Below, one piece after another: positions 22,401-32,954 of a stretch of 64,000 bases of DNA (its first letter is position 1; each line of letters starts with the position of its first letter). The position numbers were made by a program, and so were the translations under genes. Below the pieces are notes generated by a model that saw only the letters and a list, made by a program, of their open reading frames with translations, ran no database searches and was not told where the DNA came from. The stretch covers positions 12,690,582-12,754,581 of the forward strand of contig JAXIVH010000008.1 of assembly GCA_036785325.1 (NCBI GenBank), given 5' to 3'. This DNA is from Urophycis tenuis. Lineage: Eukaryota > Chordata > Actinopteri > Gadiformes > Phycidae.

Positions 22401-23155
22401 AGTCACATAGCAACTTCGGAAATGTTGCAATAGCCAACGTGAAGCCGGTTTAGTTTTAGAGGGTCTTTAAGGGTGCTTTCGCACCTCGAGTTTGGTAGAC
22501 TCTGTCCAACTCAGGGGGGAAGTTGATGCAGTGTTGCAGTATTCATTTGGTTGGGTTAGCGTTGTCACTGGACTTTGTCAAGCGAGCCAAACAATGTAAA
22601 CACACGTCACCCTGTTAAACAGGTTGCTCTTCTGTTGGACAGTAATGTTTCCTTGTTGCACACAATACAATCAGTGTTTTTGTGCGTGACCACAAGCAAT
22701 TGCTTCATCATCTGACCATGTTTGGAAGAGTCCATTCGCCTCATGATGCCAAACCAAAATATCAGGGGAAATGCCGCAGGGTTAGAATGGTCCAAACAGT
22801 TCTGGTTTGAAAGCACCCAAAGTTACTTAAATTAATTAGCCTTTAAAACATTTTTGTGAGGTACTATGGAATAAAGAATGTCCTTATAGGCAACATGTGA
22901 CTTAAAAATCATGCAAGTCTTACTCATTTAGGTCGAGACCTAAACCTAGGGTGATGGCCTGACCCAGAACATAGAGCGGCGGAGCCAAGGAAGCTGCATG
23001 ACTGCTAGTGCTACTGGCCAGCCGTGGTGATTGTGATGGTGATCTAACGGTTACCTGCAGCAACAGGGGTCCCAGGTGGTCCTTGTCGATGACCCCCTGG
23101 CCGGTGGAGGACACGTCGGCCTTCTGCACGTCATCATCACTGCACGTGTTCTTCC
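12004..23155 (-). CDS. ncoa3: Nuclear receptor coactivator 3 (SRC-3/AIB1 type), 19 exons, N-terminus missing
   Basis: A p160 coactivator that recruits CBP/p300 and methyltransferases to nuclear receptors. Exons in transcript order: 23155-23055, 22244-22070, 21943-21764, 21281-21195, 20591-20448, 19477-19330, 19210-18489, 18376-17340, 17214-17091, 16970-16734, 16400-16185, 15916-15805, 15352-15181, 14758-14375, 14208-14077, 13650-13386, 12987-12795, 12465-12279, 12015-12004. All have GT-AG borders and phases agree throughout, giving 1542 residues. Order: PAS region, Met/His/Gln-rich linker, three LxxLL boxes, CBP-binding helices, poly-Q, and the conserved end DQ-KYC. The first resolved exon (SDDDVQKADVSSTGQG) follows the bHLH in relatives. 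The bHLH exons and start codon were not found between 23.2 and 30.8 kb. NCOA3 rather than NCOA1/2 is supported by the KYC end and the zmynd8 neighbour. Confidence 0.93.
13175..13188 (-). promoter_or_regulatory. CTCF-like motif in an ncoa3 intron
   Basis: The minus strand reads CCACTAGGGGGCAT, matching the CTCF core CCACYAGRGGGCRC at all but the last position. Binding is inferred. Confidence 0.5.
14077..15352 (-). CDS. ncoa3: ncoa3 CBP/p300-binding (AD1) and Gln/Met-rich exons
   Basis: Exon 15352-15181 encodes EGQSDERALLDQLDSLLNN and LAEIDKALGIPALVGQ, the helices that fold with the CBP interaction domain. Exon 14758-14375 continues with Pro/Gly/Met-rich sequence ending LRLQLQQRLQGQQ. Exon 14208-14077 encodes FLNQTRQVMKMENSPG and then four tandem PGMQ units. 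The acceptor of this last exon (TTTAATAG) has almost no pyrimidine tract. Confidence 0.92.
15468..15530 (-). mobile_element. SINE 3'-core fragment
   Basis: GCATTTAGCAGGCGCTTTTA followed by TCCAAAGCGACTTACA is the widespread fish SINE core in reverse orientation. It lies in an ncoa3 intron and the tRNA head is missing. Confidence 0.8.
16416..16488. repeat. (CA)n followed by (CAGA)n
   Basis: A CA run (16416-16444) then about eight CAGA tetramers (16454-16488), starting 15 bp upstream of an ncoa3 exon in transcript sense, where the minus strand supplies a TG/TCTG tract close to the acceptor. Confidence 0.9.
17340..18376 (-). CDS. ncoa3: ncoa3 nuclear-receptor interaction exon (three LxxLL boxes)
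   Basis: A 1037-bp exon carries the three NR boxes: LLQLL (17934-17948), LHKLL (17691-17705) and LHYLL (17490-17504). The flanks GHKKLLQLL, QEKHKILHKLLQNGN and KEKTHALLHYLLNND match NCOA3 NR1-3. These helices dock in the ligand-bound receptor's AF-2 groove. An S/T-rich segment with SSSSLNALQAISEGVG precedes them. Poly-Gly runs of up to 12 residues coded by GGC/GGA triplets separate the boxes more widely than in mammals. The exon ends KVKTEPLDE, containing a candidate SUMO site (KTEP). Confidence 0.93.
18489..19210 (-). CDS. ncoa3: ncoa3 low-complexity Met/Gly/His/Gln exon
   Basis: A single 722-bp exon links PAS-B to the receptor-interaction region. After NGYRGNQVPGMRPQG it holds Gly/Ala runs, then tandem MNQMSSMHQM-type repeats (about 18850-18940), then a His/Gln tract of roughly 45 residues (about 18650-18780). 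It closes with ordinary sequence ending KMSPFSPGG. Human NCOA3 is shorter here and less His-rich, so this is a lineage expansion. Splice phases show it stays in frame. Confidence 0.9.
19330..23155 (-). CDS. ncoa3: ncoa3 PAS-domain exons
   Basis: Six exons code the PAS-A/PAS-B region. Landmarks are VQKADVSSTGQGVIDKD (23055-23155), ALDGFLFVVNREGSIVFVSD and YLQYKQEELINTSVYNI (22070-22244), the PRAMMEEGE motif (21764-21943), DLQSCMICVVRRI (21195-21281), a helical RPGWEDLVRRCMQMFLY segment (20448-20591), and the ETPLYHFSLSDGTPVTAQT strand region (19330-19477). These follow human NCOA3 exon by exon. PAS domains here mediate protein contacts and nuclear stability. The donor after 19330 is GTGCCA, weaker than the others. 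Confidence 0.92.
20945..21095 (-). mobile_element. tRNA-derived SINE
   Basis: In reverse orientation it has the core TTTGTCCAAAGCGACTTACA, the CGACATGTGG segment shared with the SINE at 9735, and a B-box complement (GGGATTGAACCGCC, 21031-21044). It sits in an ncoa3 intron next to the 20591-20448 / 21281-21195 exon pair. It is the same family as the 9735 copy. Confidence 0.8.
22471..22818. mobile_element. hAT-like MITE with terminal inverted repeats
   Basis: GGGTGCTTTC at 22471-22480 pairs perfectly with GAAAGCACCC at 22809-22818. Weaker similarity continues inward (GTTTGG against CCAAAC). The 348-bp unit has no reading frame of note. TIRs starting GGGTGCTTTCRCAC resemble fish nonautonomous hAT elements from memory. 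A clean 8-bp target duplication was not seen, so class is tentative. It lies in an ncoa3 intron. Confidence 0.55.
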
Positions 23156-23596
23156 CTGGGACAGAGGAGGAGAAGGCCGCAGCACATTAGTGGCTTTTAG
23201 CTGCGGTTACAGATATTTAGCTGGGCTCCTCCGCGGATTCCTGGTGAACTCAAAAAGAAAGACCCAACGTTTCAAAAGTCAGATTTAAAGGAAGGGGTCT
23301 CTTTTCACAGATAGAATTGTAACTAGAATATGGTGGTAACTAATGGTAACGAACTAGATCACTGTTCTACATTGTGGTATTTATTTCTCTATTCTGTGAA
23401 AAAAAAAGTTGCTTCTTCTATTCTTAAAAAAAGGTTTTGGTTTCGGTATTACAAAAATGTTCCAACAAAGGTGCAAAACTCAACCAACTCCTACATGACT
23501 TAATTGTAGTTGCTGTCTTATGCGCACTCCATTCTACTGCATGGGTTTCTATGCTAGACCTTGTAGTTGTGTGAGCGGTGCTATTCGTGATGTCTA

Positions 23597-23613
23597 CCCC
23601 CAGGTGGCAGCAC
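23597..23613 (+). promoter_or_regulatory. CTCF-like motif
   Basis: CCCCAGGTGGCAGCAC matches the CTCF core CCNSCAGGTGGCAGC class. It lies in the ncoa3 5' intron. Binding is inferred. Confidence 0.45.
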
Positions 23614-24307
23614 AAGCTACCAACGCATTGCTAAAATACCTTTCTATTTTTAAAAGTCACCATGTGTCTGAGCTTTTGTCAGAGGCCATTCTACAAAGCC
23701 TGCGTGAGGAGTTTCTGTTAACTTTGACAATGACTTAACACCATTTGAAAACAGATTCTTTCTTCTGTGGCATCACAGAACAAAATGAGTATGTCAGATA
23801 TGGAGGAAGGGTGGGGCATCAAGCAGCGCTATAAATAAATGGCATTAATTAAACAGGCACCTGAGTAAAACCAAAGACTTGTGGAGAAAAGAAAAGGAAA
23901 GAGCAGAGAGGCGTGTCAGGCAGCAAGCAGGGAGGAAAAAGAGGAGATGAAGAAGAAGAGAGGCCCTCCATCATTCCTGTCCCGTAACTATGGCAACCTG
24001 GCTGCACAATGCTGGGAGCACCAGTAGCCAGCTGTGACCCTCTGGGCAGATTCCAATTTGATAGCACTCTGCCTTCCTCCTTCCCCACTTAACCTCACAC
24101 GCTGCATGTAAGCAGAGCTAAAATATAAAACCCAAAGGTGGCTCCATTGGCGGTTCAGAACAGGAACGCGAAAGCCGAAAGCATTGTGTACGAGAGCGCG
24201 CGCGTGTGTGTGTGTGTGTGTTCGTTCACTGTCCGGAATGGATTGTGAGGCGGCCCGTGTCATTAGGCTCCTGGAGAAAGGGGGCAGGCTTTGGCAGTTA
24301 CAGATAC

Positions 24308-24507
24308 NNNNNNNNNNNNNNNNNNNNNNNNNNNNNNNNNNNNNNNNNNNNNNNNNNNNNNNNNNNNNNNNNNNNNNNNNNNNNNNNNNNNNNNNNNNNN
24401 NNNNNNNNNNNNNNNNNNNNNNNNNNNNNNNNNNNNNNNNNNNNNNNNNNNNNNNNNNNNNNNNNNNNNNNNNNNNNNNNNNNNNNNNNNNNNNNNNNNN
24501 NNNNNNN
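24308..24507. other. Assembly gap (200 N)
   Basis: Exactly 200 N, probably of unknown true length. It lies just upstream, in ncoa3 sense, of the first resolved coding exon, where the bHLH exons would be expected. Confidence 0.95.
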
Positions 24508-25367
24508 ATTTACACGTCAGCTGGCTTTGGTTTAGAACGGGGCTTTTTTTTTTTGTGCAAAAAGCAGAATGGTTGTTAACACCGCTGTACCTGTGATGGA
24601 AGAAAATCTATGCATTTAGACTGCAGCACTACTGCCGCCTTCCTCTCCTTCCCGAGCCCTCCCTCTCACAGAGTCTGCCTCCCTCCCACTGTTCCACACA
24701 CCCCCTCCCCTCCCTTTTCCCTGCTCTGCTCTGCTCTCCCCCCCGCCCGGGCGGGCTGGTGGGGTAAACACAGGAAGAGAGCAGGCTCTGTTCCAACAGG
24801 CCAGAGCCGAGGCTGGGCGTTCCTGCCCAGCTCCTGCACTGGGGTCAAAAGTTTACTGTGGTTTTCATTTCACCTTTCCTCAGCCAATCGGGGCGCAGCG
24901 CAGCACCTGAACTTTGACCCCTGGGCAAAGAATTCCTCTCAAAAGAGGTTCTGATGCTGGCTCCCATCTCCTCGTCTCAATTCCCCCAACCTTTTTCAAG
25001 TTGTTTGTTGACAGCACCTGGGTGAAGAAGATTTCTGGAGGACGGTATAGAGCACTCCAATGGTTTCCTCGGATTGAAACATTGCTTAGCAATAAGTTCC
25101 ATAGGCGCTTGATTGTTTTCTGTGACAAAATATAAGTGAAGTGAAGAACTAGCATCGAAAGCCTCACAGTGATCCTAAAACATTTTTTTCTCCCTTCTCT
25201 CTCGTTCTCCCTAAGCAACTTTGGAGGGCCAGTGTGTGTACTTTCCTCACCACATGGGGACAGGGGTCCGGGCGAACACTATTAAAAGTGTGTTTAAATG
25301 ACTTATGAGGACATGCTGGCTACAGGGGTCACCGCCACCAAGTGTTCAACTGACACAGAGAAAGCAA

Positions 25368-25372
<5 letters not shown>

Positions 25373-25405
<33 letters not shown>

Positions 25406-25434
25406 TGCGCATGCGCGCACACACACACACACAC
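25373..25434. repeat. Alternating purine-pyrimidine palindrome (GT)n-GCGCATGCGCGC-(AC)n
   Basis: A GT run, a CG-rich centre and a CA run form about 60 bp of alternating purine-pyrimidine that is self-complementary. Z-DNA or cruciform formation is plausible. Confidence 0.8.
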
Positions 25435-26194
25435 GGCTCTGGAGGACCATTACAGAGTAAAATCGAGGTAAAAAACAAACACACAGGCCACCATGTCTGG
25501 CCTTGCCTTGGTGGCACTGTGTTGTGCTCCATCTGCTGTGTTCCAGCAGATGGAGCATCTTTAACATCTGAGTGTTTAAGCCTGCAAAGCTAATCAAGCT
25601 CTATCCTATATAAAGGCCCTGAGCAACAGGATAGTAGGTAGTGAGGGTGGCAATGGTGGTGGTGGTAGTAGTAGTAGTAGTAGTCTTACACAGTTATAGT
25701 CGGCATGTTCCAGGATATGTTGATGTGAATATTCTGTTCGCACAGGGAGTGCCAGCATCAAAGTGGTTGCACTCGTTTAATGCAAACACACTCTGCATCT
25801 ACATCAACAAACTACGTTGTGAGTTCTGACACAAAGCACAAGATGTTACACATTACGGGCTGCATTCATCAGTGTGGCAGGTATTTGGGCCACTTTTGAT
25901 GGACAACTCACACATTCGGGTTCATGGCACATAATAACAAGTGCATTTAGTTTGTTCCATGCATTGAGAGTATATTCCAATTTTATGACATTTTAGGTCC
26001 TTCTGCAATCGACTGAATACTGAACAGACACCTTTAGTAAACTTTGGCGGTGCACATTTCTATGTGGTTCTCCTACAGACAAGCCATGCTTTAACCATAG
26101 GGCAGCATTACAAACACGTGAATACCTTCTCCCATTCAACATAGAATCTGACATGCTACATCCTTGCGTATGCTATCACCTCTCAGTGTATGCC

Positions 26195-26352
26195 TGGTTG
26201 TATGTATGTATGTTATTATGTATATTTCTTTATGTATGTATATTTTTTGAATATTGCTTACATAGGTTTATATTTTACATAGGTTTTATTTTACAAAGGT
26301 TATATTTTACATAGGTTTTATTTTACATAGGTTTATTTTACATAGGTTTATA
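26195..26352. repeat. TGTA-rich sequence and 14-18 bp minisatellite
   Basis: TATGTATG repeats lead into at least five imperfect copies of TTTTACATAGGTTTTA (26262-26352). Confidence 0.8.
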
Positions 26353-26384
26353 GTACTGTAGTAGTGTAGGAGTATTGTATTGTA

Positions 26385-26434
26385 ACGAATGCAATTTCCC
26401 TCAGGGATCATTAATGTCTGTCTGTCTGTCTGTC
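26385..26434 (+). mobile_element. LINE-like 3' tail with (GTCT)n
   Basis: GCAATTTCCCTCAGGGATCA followed by TTAATG and (TCTG)n resembles the 3' tail of fish L2-type retrotransposons (GCAATTTCCC...GGGATTAATAAAG plus microsatellite). Only the tail remains. The family name is from memory. Confidence 0.55.
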
Positions 26435-27209
26435 ATGGCCAGGTAAAACCGTTCATTCAATGGCATGGTGAAAACCATGGAGAAAAGAAAAGGCCACAGG
26501 TAGCTCATTAATCAGGGTCATCATGGCCACTTGGATGTAAATCAGCCTGTGGTCAAACAGAACAACCGGGGTTCAGTTTGACTACGGTAATAACAGCAGT
26601 GTACTAAAAAAAAGAAAAGACAAACCTAGCGTAGGCCAATAGCCAAATGTCAGATGTTACAAGAGCACATCACATCAGACCTGAACATTTCAGTTCTGCT
26701 ATTCAGACGGAAAGAGGAAAAAAAACTAACCAAAACTCAGTAGTTTCCCGGCGACCGGCACGGTGACCGAGGCTTTAGCTGCAAGCTAGAATGCTATGAC
26801 GGTGACAGTAGCCTTTTCCACTTAAGGCAGGGGGGGGGGGACATCCAACCCCAATTAGCAACCAAAAGAGAGTGTGTGTGTGTGCGTGCGTGCGTGCGCG
26901 CGGGGGGGGGGGGGCTGAAATGTTCCTGGCCAAGGCCCTCTCATGTTGAAGTGGAACTCTGTGTCATTCAAGACTTTGACTTTCCTCTGGACTACAGGGG
27001 TGGAGGCAAAAGGGGGGATACATAGGGCAGGAAAAGGGTGGGCACTTAGGCTGGAGGCGCGGGGGGGGGGGGGGGAGAATGAAAGCAAGGTGTCCGTGGA
27101 GGAGTTGAGAAGTTCATCCAGAATGAAACTTGTCACCGCACCCAGTGACTTCCCCTACCACTATCCTCCTACACCGGCTCCCCTCTCTCCCCTTCTCCTT
27201 TACTCTCCT

Positions 27210-27420
27210 GTCTTGGGGGGGGGGGGGGAGAGAGACAGAGAGACAGAGAGAGAGATAGAGAAAGAGAGAGAGAGACCAGAGGAAAGGGTCAGAGATAGAC
27301 AAACAGAGAGACTGAACGAGCAACCAAGAGAAAGAGAAACAGAACTAGAAAGCGAGAAAGAACAAGGGGGAGAGAAAACGTGAGTGAGAAAGAGAGAGCA
27401 TCTGGCAACATTTATCCACA
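27210..27420. repeat. Poly-G and polypurine (GA)n tract
   Basis: A G run (about 27216-27230) followed by GAGACAGAGAGA-type sequence for about 170 bp. Another G run is at 27061-27074. Confidence 0.85.
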
Positions 27421-28243
27421 AACTGAACTTTTTTCCACCCCGAGTCTCCGCCCCCAAAGAGACTTTAGAAAGCAGGCCCAAAACAAAACAACAAACTTCG
27501 ACTAGTGTTTTACTACGGTAAAATTCAAACTAGGACTCGGTCACTCAACCCCTATGTTTGGTTCAGGTGAAGCCTATTTTACGAGCATTCTTCAGCTGAG
27601 GGAGAGAAAGTTAAAGAGAGGGTGGGTGGGTGGATGGGGGGGTGAAGTTAAAGAGGAAGGGCAGAGAAAGGGGGGCAAAGCTCTTGGCACCCCCTTCCCT
27701 AATAAACTTTTGCTTTCGGCCAATCAGCTGCGACTACAGCGAGTGAACTGTTCCAAAGACTTGCTGGTTATAAACTTGAATTGGGTGCAATGATTGCTTC
27801 AGGCTGCCAGTTTGGCTTTTTAAGAAGTGTGCGTGGCTCACATATGGCTCAACTAGCCTAGCATTTGGCCTTTACCTCAGAGTTGAAGGAGAGGGGAAAG
27901 AGAAAGAGAGGTTGTTGAATGAAAGAGATGCAACACCAATAGGGAGCTAGAGCCAATCTTAAACTGGTCACCATGGGCCCATCTGCCTAGCTTCCTCCAC
28001 CAGAAAAAAAAAAAAAACGGGGAAAAAGTTTTAGCAACTCTGCTCATCCTGTAATGTTTACTTGTCTGGGCAACGTTGCTGTGAATATTTCAGAAGGTGG
28101 AAACACAACGATCCGGTTTAAGAGAGCCGTCTTTATTTAGCTGTGGAAGGCAGAAAAGTTCAAGTGAAACAACTTGTGTTCAACTGAACACACACACACA
28201 CGGGTAATTGTGCAGAGCATGAATGCCCCAAATTTGAGATAAG

Positions 28244-28280
28244 GCTAAAAATCTACACTGGTTTAGTGTAGATTTTTAGC
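28244..28280. repeat. Perfect 16-bp hairpin
   Basis: GCTAAAAATCTACACT (28244-28259), loop GGTTT, then the exact reverse complement AGTGTAGATTTTTAGC (28265-28280). It lies in the ncoa3 5' intron. It could be a foldback scar or a structured RNA element; no larger element was recognised. Confidence 0.85.
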
Positions 28281-29954
28281 AACCGCATGTCCTTGGAGCC
28301 TGTCATGTGAAAAAAAAAAAAAAACTACAGAATAAATTAGGGGAGGGGGCAGATTCTACTCTATCCTGCAAGATTTGCACAAAAAAAAGCCTTGTTATAA
28401 ACCCCATGTGTAAAAAAACAACAAAAAAAACACAATGTTTTCACCACTAACAACTTAGTTGGCGCTCAGAAACACAGAACCAAATAGCCAAAAAGTACCC
28501 CCCTTTCTTGTTTGGCTGTGTGCTCTGACAGCAGCCACCACCTCCCCCTCCCTGTTGCCCAACAGAAAAGGTACCAAGGAGTCAAATTTCAATTAGGGAA
28601 ACAATCGGCTTTAACTTTCAGGTCGCGTGTCCGTGCCTCCTGCAGCCCGGAGCTGGTGCGGTTGGTTCAAGCCCCTTCCATGCGGGGGGATTGGACGTTA
28701 ACTTTAAGCTAAACTCAATGGGGCTGCTACCGCCGCCTCCTCTTGTTGTGCTCGAGTCTGACAACACACTGGAGGAATGCAACCAATTCAGACGACAGCG
28801 CTGCAAATATGTCGCTTCGTAACGACGAGACAAAAGCGTGGACAGGTATTGCAAAAAACCGGTGACACAACGCTGCCACTCGAAACATCGTCACGCTTTC
28901 GGTGGAGGAGTTCTTGAATAATAGCACAACAGTTGTCCCTCGATCGTGCTCTCTTGATAATCCACTCGAGAGAAGAATAAGAACAAAATGACCACGCATA
29001 TTATCCTCAGATGAATTGGACAACAGTCCCAACGACAGACATGCACAGTAGCCAGAACAGGCAAAACCCATAATCACCTCTGATCTTCACAATTTGTTAT
29101 GCTGAAAGAGTTTCTCCTCTCAAGTCCCAAGAGAAAATGTGATAAGTTAATGAATTATTGAGAGCACATAGGGACAGGGGGACAAAGAGTGAAAGCTATG
29201 CACCCAAGTCACTTCTTTACCCCATCTGCCGTCAAAGAATTCCCCCAAAGATTGATTCATTGTTAATGCAGCCTGACGCGCTGTTTGAGGGAGAAAGAAT
29301 GAGAGATAAAGGGACAGGGGCACCATTTGCCACAAATATGAGCAGAACGCGTTCATCGCACAGGTTCCCACAGTGGTCATCCCACTACCTACCAACTAAA
29401 ATGCTGCATCCCTGGGATTTACTAATGGCATTCCAGCATATAGCTTACTCACAATAAAGACATCTTTGCCCAGTTGAGGAATGCGCGGTGCACGCTGAAT
29501 CGCTCTCGCTTGAATAAATCCCAACTTCCCCAATAATACGGTTGACAGGAGGATCACAAAACCCAAGTTCATAAGAAACCTTCAAGGGATCATCCTCGAC
29601 ATTAGTCGGTGTGGACGATTGTTTCTACATCAGTTCAGACATCATCACGTAGCGAGAACCAGTGGATTGTCAGGGATGCCCCCGGGGCAAAACGAGATTC
29701 AGCACACCTAGACACCAACATCGGTTTTCTGCCGTGACTAACTAACCTCCGCAGTCATTGTGACTGCACATGAGCATGCTCCTGGAGAACCTCCGTGCTG
29801 CCTGGGAAGGTGTAGTTTAGCAAACGCGTCGTCTTCTTAATCACGAAAGCAGCAGGTCTATAGTTTTACCCGTACAGCAGTGCTGCTAAATAATCTAGGA
29901 AGCTTAAAATCTACTGTTAAACAGTCTCGCAGTCTCGCTAATCAGCAATAGTGT

Positions 29955-29964
29955 CTTTATATAT

Positions 29965-30008
<44 letters not shown>
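29955..30008. repeat. (TA)n microsatellite
   Basis: About 54 bp of TA with one ATATAATATA interruption. Confidence 0.95.
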
Positions 30009-30009
<1 letters not shown>

Positions 30010-30802
30010 CCAGCAGGCTGGTACCTTGAGATCTAACGTGTCATCCTGTAACATTTAACGTTACAACGGGCATGTAACACGGTAGACCTTAGGAACAACA
30101 TCTAAACAAATATCGATGTTCAAACAAACATAAATACTAGGTTATGGGTCCCTTGGGGTTCCATATACGACAATCGACCGCCCATGGTAAAGTAACGATA
30201 ACGAACAATTGAGCAACACACATTGTATACTAAAAACTTGACCATCAAAGCTCTACGTTCAGCCTATGGTGTCCTGCGAGAGTAATCCTCGACAAACCGA
30301 GAGTGCATTTGCAGCTAGAGTGTTACAAAGGTCGAGCTCTGAAAGTAAAACAAGTTCGTCGGAGATACAAAGAATGATATTTTCGATTGATTGCAAAGAT
30401 TACCGTATTCTACCTGTTTACATACAAAGGAGTTCAGACTAGTATCGACGTACATTCGTCTCCGACGGCGAGTCCACGTTGTGATGCTCTTATTATCGTT
30501 CGTAAACTTTGTATCAGATTAAAAAAACAGAACACTGCTACCCAAACAAGCAAAAACAAATGAACGAGACAGGTAACCGGAATGAGATGAAAGCTCTTGT
30601 AAGAGTTGAGTGCACAGCGAACACACCACAACAGATAGACTGTACGGACTGCTCGCTGTATCACGGTAAAACACAGACTGCTCAGCAAATGACTACAAAC
30701 TGCTTCGCTAAGGAGGCAAGAGTAAATCACAAAGCTGTTAAAATGCTTGGTTTCTTGGGGTATTCGAGACACCTTAGAAGGTTTCAATGAAAAGAAACTC
30801 AC

Positions 30803-30900
30803 CGGCCTCTGTGATTTCATTGAGTAGACCAGTCTCTCTTTTTCGCGTCTATGAACTCTCCGCCATCTTCAGCAGGACTGTTTGTTTAAATGGAAAACAC
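30803..30900 (-). promoter_or_regulatory. ncoa3 first (noncoding) exon and promoter
   Basis: On the minus strand a GTGAGT donor (30802-30797) ends an exon beginning somewhere near 30870-30900. The exon holds AAGATGGCGGA, a YY1 motif typical of start-site regions. It also holds two short upstream reading frames: ATGGCGGAGAGTTCATAG (30866) and an ATG at 30820 open to the donor. It is opposite in direction to zmynd8 and about 3.7 kb away. Assignment to ncoa3 rests on strand and position. Confidence 0.6.
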
Positions 30901-32240
30901 TCCCAAAGCGCAAGAAGCCAGCTTGTAGAGGGGCGAGTGGCCTTCTGGGTAGCGTAGTTATTCCTTCCCCGGCCCATGTTAAAATGAAACGTCTCTTCTC
31001 AGACTAAACTACACAAACAGTAATATCCGTAGGTGATAAGAGCAGCAGTCAAGGATATTATTGGTGGGAGGCAGGGGGGGGGGGGGGGGGTTCTTAACGC
31101 ATCAGTTTATTTATAGACGCTCTCTATGTGACCATTCACACCACAAAAAGTAAGAAACATAAAGAAATATATACGACTAATTTTTCCTGGTTTAACAATT
31201 TTTTCACGTAAGTAGGCCAGAAAAGGTATCGGCACGTGCTATATGAACGACCTCGTAAGAAATGTTGCTGTTGACTTAGTTTTTAAAGGTTTGATTAGGC
31301 ATATACAAATATGCTTTCCTTCCGCATAGTAGGCGAAGTATACAAACGTAATCTTACGCATTTGCGTCACATAGGTCTCATCAAAGGTTAAGTGACTTGA
31401 TTATTAATTATTACAGGGGAACCCATAAATTATGTCAGCTATTAAACATGCTTGCGGTCTAATTTAACACAAGTCCAAGGTCCATACGTGTATTCAAAAA
31501 GTAACACAACAAAACACATTTTGTTTTTGGTGCAATGTTAAATATCTGAAACTAGGTGTGTGTGTGTATAAGGTATTTGCACTGGCAAACTAATTGCAGG
31601 GTAGCTCTATGGCCTCTGCATAACAGCTATGGAAGATGGAAGAAACTGTCTCCATGGTGATATGTAAGACACACTCGTGTAGAATTTCAACTGCTGGGGA
31701 GGGCCAACGTCGGTAGGGGGATGGGAGGGGAACGGGCGAGTTGGGGCGGAGAGGAGGCAGTGTAAATGTCTAGGTAATTAGCCCCTCACTTGCGCTTTCC
31801 TTTCGGCACATAATTCCATAAACAATTCCAATTTTAAGGTGTGTAACATGAACATTGAGGTTTCCATTAAAAACAATACTTCTTTTAAGCTGACCATGAA
31901 AAAGTTTTCATTTAGTTTTAACTAAATGTCTCAACAAGAGGAGTAGAGAGTAATGAAGTTCATTGCCTCCGTCATGCAATTCAGACAATTCGGACTGTTT
32001 GAGTTGGCCATGTTCTTGTAGTTTGGCAAATTATAGGATATACTTTTGACATCAGTAGGCCATGACATGGTATCCTACTAATGCCTACTTATAACTTACA
32101 AATAAGCTACACAATATTATGTAGGCTATGCTGTTCGTCAGATATTTATGGTTGTGGTCTATAGCTATTATCCTTTGACTCCACAACCACACACGGTGCC
32201 CTTTTAACTGCATGCGATGTGTATTATTTTGTGTGTGTGT

Positions 32241-32430
<190 letters not shown>

Positions 32431-32954
32431 TTACATTCCACAGAGACCTAAGCGGGCCCATAGCCCTCTGTTTGTGCCCCTTCCCCCACAAAACACAGAA
32501 GACTGACCTCCCCCTCTCTGTCAGTGAAGACACTTATCCCACCCCATCCCCACTTAGCCGCTCCACATTGAAAGGAGATAACAGTTTGAAAGGACAGGAG
32601 ATAGCCCTATAATCATTAATGTATTCAGATGGGTTTACCTGCAAACAACTACCAGCACGCCTCCAATTGCTCCAAACAGAGCCCCTTCCCCGCAACACGA
32701 ACACAGTTGACGCAAAACGACCGAGAGCAAACCGGTATAATTAAAACAGAAAATGGCTCAAGTTGGGGAGCCCAATTTCAGAAACAGGCGCAGATGCTAG
32801 AACATAAAACAGACAGTTAGTCTCTTGAGATGGTATTAGGCCGGTATTAGGCTTAACACATTTGCAGATTATAGTGAAATAAAAATACTTTTCAAAAAGG
32901 TAAATATATAGAACCCATTAAAGTAAATATGTCACTGTGTATAGATTGAGACGT

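Larger units (their letters stand above)
23156..30802 (-). other. Long 5' intron(s) of ncoa3
   Basis: No coding exon could be read on the minus strand, although bHLH exons are expected here. Contents are a CTCF-like site (23597-23613), a 200-N gap, a purine/pyrimidine alternating tract, small tandem repeats, a LINE-like tail, polypurine tracts near 27.2 kb and a TA repeat near 30.0 kb. I see no other gene. Confidence 0.6.

Noticed and set aside
22463..22826. 8-bp target-site duplication for the MITE at 22471
   Set aside because: Flanking octamers GTCTTTAA and AAAGTTAC do not match, so hAT class stays tentative.
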